Origin: Pseudoxanthomonas suwonensis | GTDB taxonomy: Bacteria; Pseudomonadota; Gammaproteobacteria; Xanthomonadales; Xanthomonadaceae | Length of the DNA: 64,000 bases | Direction: 5' to 3' | NCBI GenBank assembly: GCA_030535605.1 | Contig: JAUNRQ010000001.1 | Span: 64,290-128,289 of the forward strand | Part shown: positions 54,349-64,000 of the stretch, in pieces | How positions within the stretch are numbered: position 1 is the stretch's first letter | How the letters are laid out: every line of letters starts with the position of its first letter | Program-made: the position numbers and the translations under genes | The notes under the pieces: model-generated | Seen by the model: only the letters and a program-made list of their open reading frames with translations | Databases searched by the model: none | Told to the model about the DNA's origin: nothing

Positions 54349-54801
54349 ATGGAACTGATCCTTCTGCAGAAGGTGAACAAGCTGGGCAACCTCGGCGACA
54401 AGGTCACCGTCAAGCCCGGTTATGGCCGCAACTTCCTGGTGCCGCATGGCAAGGCCGTGCCGGCCACTGCCGCCAACCTCGCCGAGTTCGAGGCGCGTCG
54501 CGCCGAGTACGAAGCCAAGGCACAGGAATCGCTGGCTGCCGCCGAAGCGCGCAAGGCCAAGCTGGAAGACGCCAGCGTCACCATCTACGCCAATGCCTCC
54601 ACCGAAGGCAAGCTGTACGGCTCGGTCGGCCCGCGCGAAATCGCCGAGGCGCTGACCAAGAGCATCACGGAAGTCGAGAACTCGGAAGTGGTGATGGGCG
54701 AAGGTGCTTTCCGTCAGGTCGGCGAATACGAAGTGCTGCTGCACCTGCATGCCGACGTCGAAACCACCGTCAAGGTGGTGGTGGAAGCCGAAGCCGCCTG
54801 A
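54349..54801 (+). CDS. rplI: Large ribosomal subunit protein bL9
   Basis: The 150-residue protein begins [20 protein letters not shown] and has the L9 signature [17 protein letters not shown], the long connecting helix ([20 protein letters not shown]) and the C-terminal domain ending in [18 protein letters not shown]. It is followed by a strong terminator that closes the rpsF-rpsR-rplI operon. Confidence 0.98.
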   Translation: MELILLQKVNKLGNLGDKVTVKPGYGRNFLVPHGKAVPATAANLAEFEARRAEYEAKAQESLAAAEARKAKLEDASVTIYANASTEGKLYGSVGPREIAEALTKSITEVENSEVVMGEGAFRQVGEYEVLLHLHADVETTVKVVVEAEAA

Positions 54802-54824
54802 CCGGTACTTCGCAGCGAACAGCA

Positions 54825-54854
54825 ACGGCCACCCTCGGGTGGCCGTTTTCGTTT
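54825..54854 (+). terminator. Rho-independent terminator of rpsF-rpsR-rplI
   Basis: A perfect 10-bp stem, ACGGCCACCC-TC-GGGTGGCCGT (54825-54846), is followed by TTTCGTTT, 23 nt after the rplI stop. Confidence 0.9.
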
Positions 54855-54878
54855 GGCGCTGGCGGCAATCATGTCAAC

Positions 54879-54934
54879 GCCGATTGAATTCTGACCCACT
54901 TTGCCCGTTTGCCGCCGATCGAATTCTGACCCAC
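54879..54934. repeat. Two 21-nt direct repeats, probable insertion-sequence end
   Basis: Two copies differing at one position lie at 54879-54899 and 54914-54934; both contain GAATTCTGACCCAC. IS21-family ends carry repeated short motifs as transposase sites, and the istB fragment follows immediately. No matching inverted copy is found on the other side, so only one end seems to survive. Confidence 0.6.
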
Positions 54935-54944
54935 CCAAGCCCGT

Positions 54945-55612
<668 letters not shown>

Positions 55613-55688
55613 GAGTCAGTCGCGGGCAACACGCGGAGAAGTGTCGCTACTGACTCGTTCCTCACTCCTCCCCACTCGTTCCCGCTTT
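55613..55688. repeat. CTC-rich repeat with short inverted repeat, downstream of fadD/rpfB
   Basis: GAGTCAGT (55613-55620) pairs with ACTGACTC (55649-55656); then comes GACTCGTTCCTCACTCCTCC and CCACTCGTTCCCG. It directly abuts the stop codon of the acyl-CoA ligase gene. It shares words with the repeats at 3984-4146 and 47548-47692. Confidence 0.55.
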
Positions 55689-57362
55689 TCAACCCGCTTC
55701 GTCGCGCAATGCCTTGCGCAGGATCTTGCCGACGTTGGTCTTCGGCAACTCGTCGCGGAACTCGATGTACTGCGGCCGCTTGTAGCCGGTCAGTTCGTGG
55801 CGGGCATGGTCGCGGATGCGTTGCTCGGTCAGCGAGTCGTCCTTGCGGACCACGAACAGCTTGACCACTTCGCCCGACTTCTCGTCCGGCACGCCGACCG
55901 CGGCGACTTCCAGCACGCCGGGCAGGGCGGCGATCACGTCTTCGACTTCATTCGGATACACGTTGAAGCCGGAGACAAGGATCATGTCCTTCTTGCGATC
56001 GACGATGTAGACGTAACCCTTGTCGTCGATGCGGGCCATGTCGCCGGTATGCAGCCAACCCTCGGCGTCGATCGCCTTGGCGGTCTCGTCCGGGCGCTGC
56101 CAGTAGCCGGCCATCACCTGCGGACCCTTGACGCAAAGTTCGCCGATTTCGCCCAGCGGCAGGATATTGCCGTCCTCGTCCTTCACGCAGACGTCGGTCG
56201 AGGGTACCGGCAGGCCGATGGAGCCGTTGTACTCGGGAATGTCCAGCGGGTTGATGCACACCGCCGGCGAGGTTTCCGTCAGACCGTAGGCTTCGGCCAG
56301 TGTGACGCCGGTCACCTGCTTCCAGCGTTCGGCCACCGAGCGTTGCACTGCCATGCCGCCGCCCAGGGTGAGCTTGAGCGGGTCGAAGTCCAGCTTGTCG
56401 AAACCGGGGGTGTTGAGCAGGCCGTTGAACAATGTGTTGACGCCGGTGATGGCGGTGAACGGCTGCCGAGCCAGTTCCTTGACGAAGCCGGGCATGTCGC
56501 GCGGATTGGTGATGAGCACGTTGGTTGCACCCAGTTCCATGAACACCAGGCCGTTCGCCGTCAACGCGAAGATGTGGTAAAGCGGCAGCGCGGTGATGAT
56601 GGTTTCCTCCCCCTCGGTGGCCGCGGAGCCGATCCAGGCGCGCGCCTGCAGCATGTTCGCCACCAGGTTGCGATGGGTCAGCATCGCGCCCTTGGCCACC
56701 CCGGTGGTGCCGCCGGTGTATTGCAGAAAGGCGATGTCGGACGAGTCGATCGCCACTTCGGGCATCTCGTGGCCGGCGCCGCAGCGCAGCGCGTCACGGA
56801 AGCGGATGGCGCCCGGGATGCTGTAGTGGGGCACCATCTTCTTGACATGGCGCAGAACGAAATTGACGATCGCGCCCTTGGGCATGCCCAGCAGATCGCC
56901 CAGTCCCGTGGTGATGACCTGGCGTACCGGCGTATCCGCCAACACTTCCTGCACCGTGTCACCGAAGTTGTCCAGCACCAGGATCACGCTGGCACCGGAA
57001 TCCACCAGTTGGTGCCGCAGTTCGCGGGCGGTGTACATCGGATTGGTGTTGACCACCGTCAGGCCCGCACGGAGGATGCCGAAGGTGGCGATCGGGTATT
57101 GCAGGCAGTTGGGCATCATGATCGCCACGCGATCGCCCTTCTTCAGCTTGAGCTCGCCAAGCAGGTACGCGGCGAAGTCGCGGCTGCGCGCATCAAGTTC
57201 CGCGTAGGTGATGCCGGCGCCCATGTTGGTGAAGGCGACCCTGCTGCCATGCTTGTGCAGCGTCGCATCCATGACTGCCAGGATCGAGGCATACGCGTCG
57301 GGATCGATTTCGGCAGGCACGCCGGCGGGATAGTGAGCAAGCCACGGGCGTTCTGTCGACAT
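55689..57362 (-). CDS. Long-chain acyl-CoA ligase, FadD/RpfB-like
   Basis: This 557-residue adenylate-forming enzyme has the P-loop [12 protein letters not shown], the [12 protein letters not shown] motif, the hinge region [21 protein letters not shown] and the catalytic Lys segment [13 protein letters not shown]. The N-terminus, [16 protein letters not shown], is shared with RpfB of Xanthomonas, the ligase of the diffusible-signal-factor cluster, which converts free fatty acids to acyl-CoA. GAGGAGAG precedes the ATG. RpfF, RpfC and RpfG are not in the window, so a general fatty-acid role is equally possible. Confidence 0.92.
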   Translation of the reverse strand: MSTERPWLAHYPAGVPAEIDPDAYASILAVMDATLHKHGSRVAFTNMGAGITYAELDARSRDFAAYLLGELKLKKGDRVAIMMPNCLQYPIATFGILRAGLTVVNTNPMYTARELRHQLVDSGASVILVLDNFGDTVQEVLADTPVRQVITTGLGDLLGMPKGAIVNFVLRHVKKMVPHYSIPGAIRFRDALRCGAGHEMPEVAIDSSDIAFLQYTGGTTGVAKGAMLTHRNLVANMLQARAWIGSAATEGEETIITALPLYHIFALTANGLVFMELGATNVLITNPRDMPGFVKELARQPFTAITGVNTLFNGLLNTPGFDKLDFDPLKLTLGGGMAVQRSVAERWKQVTGVTLAEAYGLTETSPAVCINPLDIPEYNGSIGLPVPSTDVCVKDEDGNILPLGEIGELCVKGPQVMAGYWQRPDETAKAIDAEGWLHTGDMARIDDKGYVYIVDRKKDMILVSGFNVYPNEVEDVIAALPGVLEVAAVGVPDEKSGEVVKLFVVRKDDSLTEQRIRDHARHELTGYKRPQYIEFRDELPKTNVGKILRKALRDEAG

Positions 57363-57460
57363 CAATCTCTCCTCGGAAAATGCTGCATCGCGCCATGTGG
57401 CGCTGGAAATCTGAATCGTTTGATTTCAGCATACGCCCCGGTATGAGACAAGGCACGGGC

Positions 57461-57967
57461 ATGGAAAAAGCGGGATGGCAGAGCGGCGTGCTCGATCGTC
57501 CGGAGAGCCGGCATCCGAGTGACGCGGACCGTTGGTGGGCGGCATGGTGCCTGGCGCTGTTGACCATGGTGTTGTTCGCCGGGTGCGGTCGGGCGCCGCC
57601 GGAAGAGCGCTTGCGCGAGCAGGTCGTCGCGCTGCGCGAGGCTATTCTGGAGCGCAATGCGGCGAAGATGGCGGACCATCTGGCGACGGACTTCATCGGG
57701 CCGGACGGCATGGATCGCCAAGACGCGAGGCGCATGGCAACCGGGCTTTTCCTGCGCTACCCGCAGGTGGGTCTGCACACCGGTCCGTTGGAGGTCGAGG
57801 TGCAGCCTGACGGCAAACGCGCCACGGTGCGGTTCACGGCAGTTGCGACCGGCACCACGCGTGGAATCGCTCCCGACAGCGGCCGCATGCATCAGGTCGT
57901 CAGCGGCTGGCGGATCGAGCGCGGCGAATGGAAGCTGCTGACACTGCAGTGGACGCCGGTTCTCTGA
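57461..57967 (+). CDS. Putative lipoprotein
   Basis: The 168-residue protein has an N-terminal hydrophobic segment with lipobox LFAGC (cysteine at about residue 44 from this start), followed by a soluble domain of about 120 residues: PPEERLREQVVALREAILER, NAAKMADHLATDF, GLFLRYPQVGLHTGPLEVEV and VVSGWRIERGEWKLLTLQW. The general pattern resembles small NTF2/SnoaL-like domains, but no family is certain. The start is uncertain; an ATG six codons upstream is possible. It is divergent from fadD/rpfB and converges on the peroxidase gene. Confidence 0.68.
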   Translation: MEKAGWQSGVLDRPESRHPSDADRWWAAWCLALLTMVLFAGCGRAPPEERLREQVVALREAILERNAAKMADHLATDFIGPDGMDRQDARRMATGLFLRYPQVGLHTGPLEVEVQPDGKRATVRFTAVATGTTRGIAPDSGRMHQVVSGWRIERGEWKLLTLQWTPVL

Positions 57968-58015
57968 ACGCTTCTGCCCGGTCTCCCGGCAGGCGCTGTC
58001 GATCTGCGCTGGCGG

Positions 58016-58053
58016 TGACACCGACAGGCTCGCGTGCGAGCCCGCCGGTGTCA
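58016..58053. terminator. Nested bidirectional hairpin between convergent genes
   Basis: An outer 8-bp stem (TGACACCG with CGGTGTCA) encloses an inner 7-bp stem (GGCTCGC with GCGAGCC). It lies between the ends of the lipoprotein gene (plus) and the peroxidase gene (minus) and probably ends transcription from both sides, though no T tract is present. Confidence 0.65.
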
Positions 58054-58064
58054 TGCGGCAAGGT

Positions 58065-59219
58065 TCAGTAACCCGGTGGTCGGGGAGTGGCGTCCTGCCG
58101 TCCGGGCAGTTCCGGATACTCGATCTTCGGCATCGGTGCGGTCAGGGCATGCAGGAACAGGTGGATGCTGTCGGCTTCCTCGTCGGTCAGCGTCGCGCCC
58201 AGTTGCGAGTCGCCCATGATCTTGACCGCGTCGCGCAGGTTCCAGACCTGACCGGAGTGGAAATAGGGCGCGGTGAGCGTGATGTTGCGCAGCGGCGCGG
58301 CACGGAAGACGTACTCGTCGTTGGTGGACTGGGTCACCGAGAAACGGCCGAGGTCGGCGCTTGGCCGGGCTTCTTCCGGCGGAGTGTGGAACACGCCGAA
58401 GGGGAAATACCCCTTGCCGCCCACGTTCACGCCATTGTGGCAACTGGTGCAGCCCTTTTCGACGAACAGCTTCAGGCCGGCCTGCTGCTCCGCCGTCAGC
58501 GCGCGGTCGTTGCCCTTGAGGAACTCGTCGAACGGTGCGCCCGGCGTGATCAGGGTGGCTTCGAATGCTTCGATGGCCTTGGCCACGTTGTCGAAGGTTA
58601 CCGGGTCCGTTTCGCCGGGAAACGCAGCGGTAAACGCATCGACGTAGCCGGGCATCGACCGCAAGGTCGAGACCACATCGTCGGGACGGGCGTTCATTTC
58701 CACGGCCGCCTCGACCGGACCCTTGGCCTGGGCCTTCAGGTCTTCGGCGCGGCCGTCCCAGAACTGGGCGATGTTGAACACCGCGTTGTAGACCGTCGGC
58801 GCGTTGCGAGGCCCCTTCTGGAAGCCATGACCGATCGAGGTCGGGACGCCATCGACGCCACCCATGCCGAGGTTATGGCAGGAGTTGCAGCTGATCACGC
58901 CACTGGATGACAGGCGACCGTCGAAATACAACATCTTGCCCAGCGTCACCTTTTCGGCGGTGACCGGGTTGTCGACCGGGTCCTGCGCCTTGTCCGGAAT
59001 CGGCTCGAAGATGCTCTGCGCCATTTTCAACAGGGCCGGGTCGGCCGCAGGGCCGGCTTGCCGCGGGGGCGTGGCAGGTGCTTCCGGAGCCGGCCCGGGG
59101 CCGGTAGCGGTCGATGCTTCCGACGGGCTCGCCGGTGGGGCCGCCGAGCGCTCGCAGGCAGCGAGCAGCAGGGTCGCGCCGAGCGCGGCGCAGGCGAAGT
59201 ACAGCGGATGGCGTTTCAT
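58065..59219 (-). CDS. Di-haem cytochrome c peroxidase (CcpA/MauG family) lipoprotein
   Basis: The 384-residue protein has a lipoprotein signal (LLLAAC, Cys at about 23), an Ala/Pro-rich linker, and two haem c sites, CNSCH and CTSCH. The peroxidase core has LGKMLYFDGRLSSSGVISCNSCH, RNAPTVYNAVFN, FWDGRAEDL and the C-terminal APYFHSGQVWNLRDAV. It reduces hydrogen peroxide with electrons from periplasmic cytochrome c or similar donors. A MauG-like role cannot be excluded, but the sequence fits peroxidase. It lies downstream of acnA on the same strand. Confidence 0.92.
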   Translation of the reverse strand: MKRHPLYFACAALGATLLLAACERSAAPPASPSEASTATGPGPAPEAPATPPRQAGPAADPALLKMAQSIFEPIPDKAQDPVDNPVTAEKVTLGKMLYFDGRLSSSGVISCNSCHNLGMGGVDGVPTSIGHGFQKGPRNAPTVYNAVFNIAQFWDGRAEDLKAQAKGPVEAAVEMNARPDDVVSTLRSMPGYVDAFTAAFPGETDPVTFDNVAKAIEAFEATLITPGAPFDEFLKGNDRALTAEQQAGLKLFVEKGCTSCHNGVNVGGKGYFPFGVFHTPPEEARPSADLGRFSVTQSTNDEYVFRAAPLRNITLTAPYFHSGQVWNLRDAVKIMGDSQLGATLTDEEADSIHLFLHALTAPMPKIEYPELPGRQDATPRPPGY

Positions 59220-59525
59220 CGTGACGACTCTCCGTTGGGTGTTCCGCGGCGCCTGAGCGCCCGGATGCCTCGGTGGCGTGTGGCAGGCAGTGTCGGGCGC
59301 TGGCAATCTTCGACCTTGATGGTAGCGCGCGGCGCCGACAAGCGCATGGCCATCGCGATGATGCGCGATGCAAGAGCGGCTTGGCCGCCAGTTGACGCAG
59401 CACGTAGTGGAGCAGGCCGCCGTGGTGGGTGAGGCGGCTGCGCATGCGAAGCATGGCTTCGCGCAGCCGGCGAGCGCCCCGCGCGCTGCGCGGGGCCGGG
59501 TTTCCGCCTGGTTGGGCGATCCGCG
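59220..59525. other. Gap with a duplicated acnA 3' end and palindromes
   Basis: The 306-nt gap between acnA and the peroxidase gene contains a 43-nt copy of the acnA 3' end (59383-59425) and two GC hairpins (59437-59467 and 59477-59495). The first 160 nt after the peroxidase start show nothing clear. Confidence 0.5.
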
Positions 59526-62288
<2,763 letters not shown>

Positions 62289-62373
62289 GGCGGTCTCCTG
62301 CGGCGTTGGGGTAGCGAAACAGCATAGCCGCGCGGCGGTGACGCAACCGTGTCCGGCCTCAGACGTGTTCCTC

Positions 62374-62403
62374 GAAGCGGTTGCACATGCCGCAAATCGC
62401 TTC
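62374..62403. repeat. Hairpin between acnA and vapB
   Basis: GAAGCGGTTGC and GCAAATCGCTTC pair with one bulge around a 7-nt loop. It lies just before the vapB -35 region and about 85 nt upstream of acnA. It might be an operator or an attenuator. Confidence 0.4.
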
Positions 62404-62404
62404 A

Positions 62405-62439
62405 GTATGCGTAACCAAGTACGTATAATGGGGGCATAC
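62405..62439 (+). promoter_or_regulatory. vapBC promoter and probable operator
   Basis: TATAAT (62424-62429) lies 28 nt before the vapB ATG, and TTCAGT is 17 nt further upstream. GTATGC (62405-62410) and GCATAC (62434-62439) form an inverted repeat flanking the -10, a position suited to autorepression by the VapBC complex. Confidence 0.55.
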
Positions 62440-62457
62440 CTGAATACGGAGTCCGCC

Positions 62458-62697
62458 ATGGAAGCCACCGTTGCCGAGCGTGGCCAGATCACCTTGCCCA
62501 AGGCCGTGCGTGATGCACTGGGGCTGACCAAGGGAACGATCCTGAAAGTGGAACTGGACGCGGGCCGCATCATCCTGCGCAAGTCGGTGGACGATGCCGT
62601 GTCCAAGGTGCGGGGCCGTTTCCGGCTGGATGGCTTCCCCGATACCGACGCCGCCTTGCGTGCCGTGCGCGGCCATGCGGACGAGGCGGAGGGTTGA
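62458..62697 (+). CDS. vapB: Antitoxin of a VapBC system, AbrB/SpoVT fold
   Basis: The 79-residue protein has a swapped-hairpin AbrB domain ([20 protein letters not shown], then [17 protein letters not shown], about 1-42) and a C-terminal tail ([20 protein letters not shown]) that should wrap the toxin. CGGAG lies 6 nt before the ATG. It is followed after 4 nt by the PIN-domain gene, the usual antitoxin-toxin order, and lies between acnA and acnB. Confidence 0.9.
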   Translation: MEATVAERGQITLPKAVRDALGLTKGTILKVELDAGRIILRKSVDDAVSKVRGRFRLDGFPDTDAALRAVRGHADEAEG

Positions 62698-62701
62698 AGC
62701 C

Positions 62702-63106
62702 GTGATCGCCATTGATTCCGGCGTGCTCATCGACCTGCTGGCGGATGGCGCCGACGCCGACGCCGCCGAGGCCTGCCTGCGCGAAGCCCTGCGCGCCGGC
62801 CCGGTGGTGATCAGCGACATCGCCTTGGCCGAAGTCTGCGCCGCCCTGCAAGACGGTGCCGAAGCGATGAGCGTGCTTGAGGAAACCGGCATTCGCTACC
62901 TGCCGCTGGAAGCCAAGTCCGCATTGCGGGCCGGCGAGATGCAACGCCGCCACCGGGCAAGGCATCCGTCCAGCACCCGCACCGCCCCCGAATTCCTGAT
63001 CGGTGCCCATGCGCTGCTGCAGTGCGATGGGCTGATCACCCGCGATGCCGATTTCCATCGCGACTACTTCAAGGGCCTGAAGTTGATCACGCCAAGCGTG
63101 GATTGA
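62702..63106 (+). CDS. vapC: VapC-type PIN-domain ribonuclease toxin
   Basis: The 134-residue PIN protein has D5 (AIDSG), E44 (ALAEVCAAL) and D115/D117 (ITRDADFH). The third conserved acid, usually Asp in the DFLIGAHAL motif, is Glu97 here ([11 protein letters not shown]), which is conservative but could change metal binding. VapC toxins cleave tRNA or rRNA when VapB is degraded. The GTG start is 4 nt after the vapB stop and has GAGGG upstream. The C-terminal DYFKGLKLI matches common proteobacterial VapC. Confidence 0.9.
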   Translation: MIAIDSGVLIDLLADGADADAAEACLREALRAGPVVISDIALAEVCAALQDGAEAMSVLEETGIRYLPLEAKSALRAGEMQRRHRARHPSSTRTAPEFLIGAHALLQCDGLITRDADFHRDYFKGLKLITPSVD

Positions 63107-63148
63107 TCGCAGCCCACCATTTCCCGATTCATCACCGGAGTGTTGTCC

Positions 63149-64000
63149 ATGTTCCTCGAAACCTACCGCCAGCATGTCGTCGAACGCGAAGCCCTCGGCA
63201 TCCCCGCACTGCCGCTGAGCGCCGAGCAGACCGCCGAAGTCATCGAACTGCTGAAGGACCCGCCGCAGGGGGAAGGCGACTTCCTGCTGGATCTGATCAG
63301 CAACCGCGTGCCGGCCGGCGTGGACGATGCCGCCAAGGTCAAGGCCAGCTATCTCGCTGCGCTGGCGCACGGCAGTGAAACCAGCGCGCTGATTTCCCCC
63401 CGGCGCGCCACCGAGCTGCTGGGCACCATGCTTGGCGGTTACAACATCCACCCGCTGGTGGAATTGCTGGACAACGCCGAGCTGGGCGCAACCGCCGCCG
63501 ACGCGCTCAAGCACACCTTGCTGGTGTTCGACGCGTTCCACGACGTCAAGGCCAAGGCCGACGCCGGCAATGCCAATGCCAGGGCCGTGCTGCAAAGCTG
63601 GGCCGATGGCGAATGGTTCACCGGCAAGCCGGACGTGCCCGAGTCGCTGACCATCACCGTCTTCAAGGTGCCGGGCGAAACCAACACCGACGACCTGTCG
63701 CCGGCGCCGGATGCCACCACCCGCCCGGACATCCCCATGCACGCGCTGGCGATGCTCAAGAACAAGCGCGACAACGCTCCGTTCGTGCCTGAGGAAGACG
63801 GCAAGCGCGGCCCGATCGCGGCGATCGCCGCGCTGAAGGACAAGGGCCACCTGGTGGCGTACGTGGGTGACGTGGTCGGCACCGGTTCCAGCCGCAAGTC
63901 CGCCACCAACTCGGTGCTGTGGTGGACCGGCCAGGACATTCCCTTCATCCCGAACAAGCGCTTCGGCGGCGTGTGCCTGGGTGGCAAGATCGCGCCGATC
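63149..64000 (+). CDS. acnB: Aconitate hydratase B, N-terminal part
   Basis: The gene runs off the right edge; 284 residues are visible. The N-terminal HEAT-like domain (FLETYRQHVVEREALGIPAL, GDFLLDLISNRVPAGVDDAA, LGGYNIHPLVELLDN) is specific to AcnB, followed by the swivel domain with VPGETNTDDLSPAPDA and DVVGTGSSRKSATNSVLWW. GGAG is 8 nt before the ATG. In Xanthomonas this aconitase is RpfA, near rpfB. It starts 42 nt after vapC and could be read from the vapBC promoter. Confidence 0.97.
   Translation, partial: MFLETYRQHVVEREALGIPALPLSAEQTAEVIELLKDPPQGEGDFLLDLISNRVPAGVDDAAKVKASYLAALAHGSETSALISPRRATELLGTMLGGYNIHPLVELLDNAELGATAADALKHTLLVFDAFHDVKAKADAGNANARAVLQSWADGEWFTGKPDVPESLTITVFKVPGETNTDDLSPAPDATTRPDIPMHALAMLKNKRDNAPFVPEEDGKRGPIAAIAALKDKGHLVAYVGDVVGTGSSRKSATNSVLWWTGQDIPFIPNKRFGGVCLGGKIAPI

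Noticed and set aside
55689..57362. A complete DSF quorum-sensing cluster
   Set aside because: Only an RpfB-like ligase and acnB (RpfA) are here; no rpfF, rpfC or rpfG sequence is visible.

Overview
This 64 kb window is GC-rich, densely coded and looks chromosomal. Its gene content and order point to the family Xanthomonadaceae (Lysobacteraceae), close to Lysobacter, Luteimonas or Xanthomonas. The main clues are a PilH-type response regulator, cobalamin-dependent methionine synthase split into two overlapping genes behind an ArsR-methyltransferase regulator, a very large NAD-glutamate dehydrogenase, a bacterial kynurenine-pathway cluster, tandem DUF885 peptidases, and two aconitase genes separated by vapBC next to an RpfB-like acyl-CoA ligase. 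The genus is inferred from gene families; no ribosomal RNA gene is present.

Layout. 1-8.3 kb: the end of cbpA, a pilH-like regulator, an acuI/yhdH oxidoreductase, a LOG-family hydrolase, and the sucA-sucB-lpd operon (minus strand) with a clear terminator. 8.4-13.5 kb: purB-roxA-GNAT (minus) and fumC (plus). 13.6-17.1 kb: a YtrA-type GntR/ABC-2 exporter operon with a promoter, an overlapping operator and a possible leader peptide. 17.1-21.3 kb (plus): two FKBP isomerases, ugd, slyX and a DUF2058 gene. 21.3-26.1 kb (minus): the sahR-like regulator and split metH. 26.2-34.3 kb (plus): an acyl-CoA dehydrogenase, gdhB, nadK and a 5'-nucleotidase. 34.4-46.8 kb (minus): a long run of closely spaced or overlapping genes. 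It holds an SDR, the kynurenine-to-oxalocrotonate pathway (aldehyde dehydrogenase, carbonic anhydrase, RidA-type deaminase, haaO, ACMSD, kynU, kmo) interrupted by a HEPN/nucleotidyltransferase pair, and then sbcB, DUF2461, DUF2939 and a CPBP protease. 46.9-49.1 kb (minus): two small genes and asnS. 49.2-54.8 kb (plus): an A-type Fe-S carrier, two DUF885 peptidases, and rpsF-rpsR-rplI with a terminator. 54.8-55.7 kb: a decayed IS21-type istB fragment and repeats. 55.7-64 kb: an rpfB/fadD-like ligase, a lipoprotein, a di-haem peroxidase, acnA, vapBC and the start of acnB.

Much of the window is central carbon metabolism (2-oxoglutarate dehydrogenase, fumarase, two aconitases, glutamate dehydrogenase), joined to amino-acid catabolism (tryptophan via kynurenine, glutamate, acyl-CoA oxidation) and the methionine cycle. 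The accessory features are the HEPN/MNT pair with tandem palindromes over its start codon, vapBC between the aconitases, the istB remnant, three CTC-rich intergenic repeats and a partial duplication of the acnA 3' end. Several genes appear to have -10-like boxes exactly 6 nt before the ATG, suggesting leaderless mRNAs. I saw no rRNA, tRNA, CRISPR array, prophage or complete insertion sequence.
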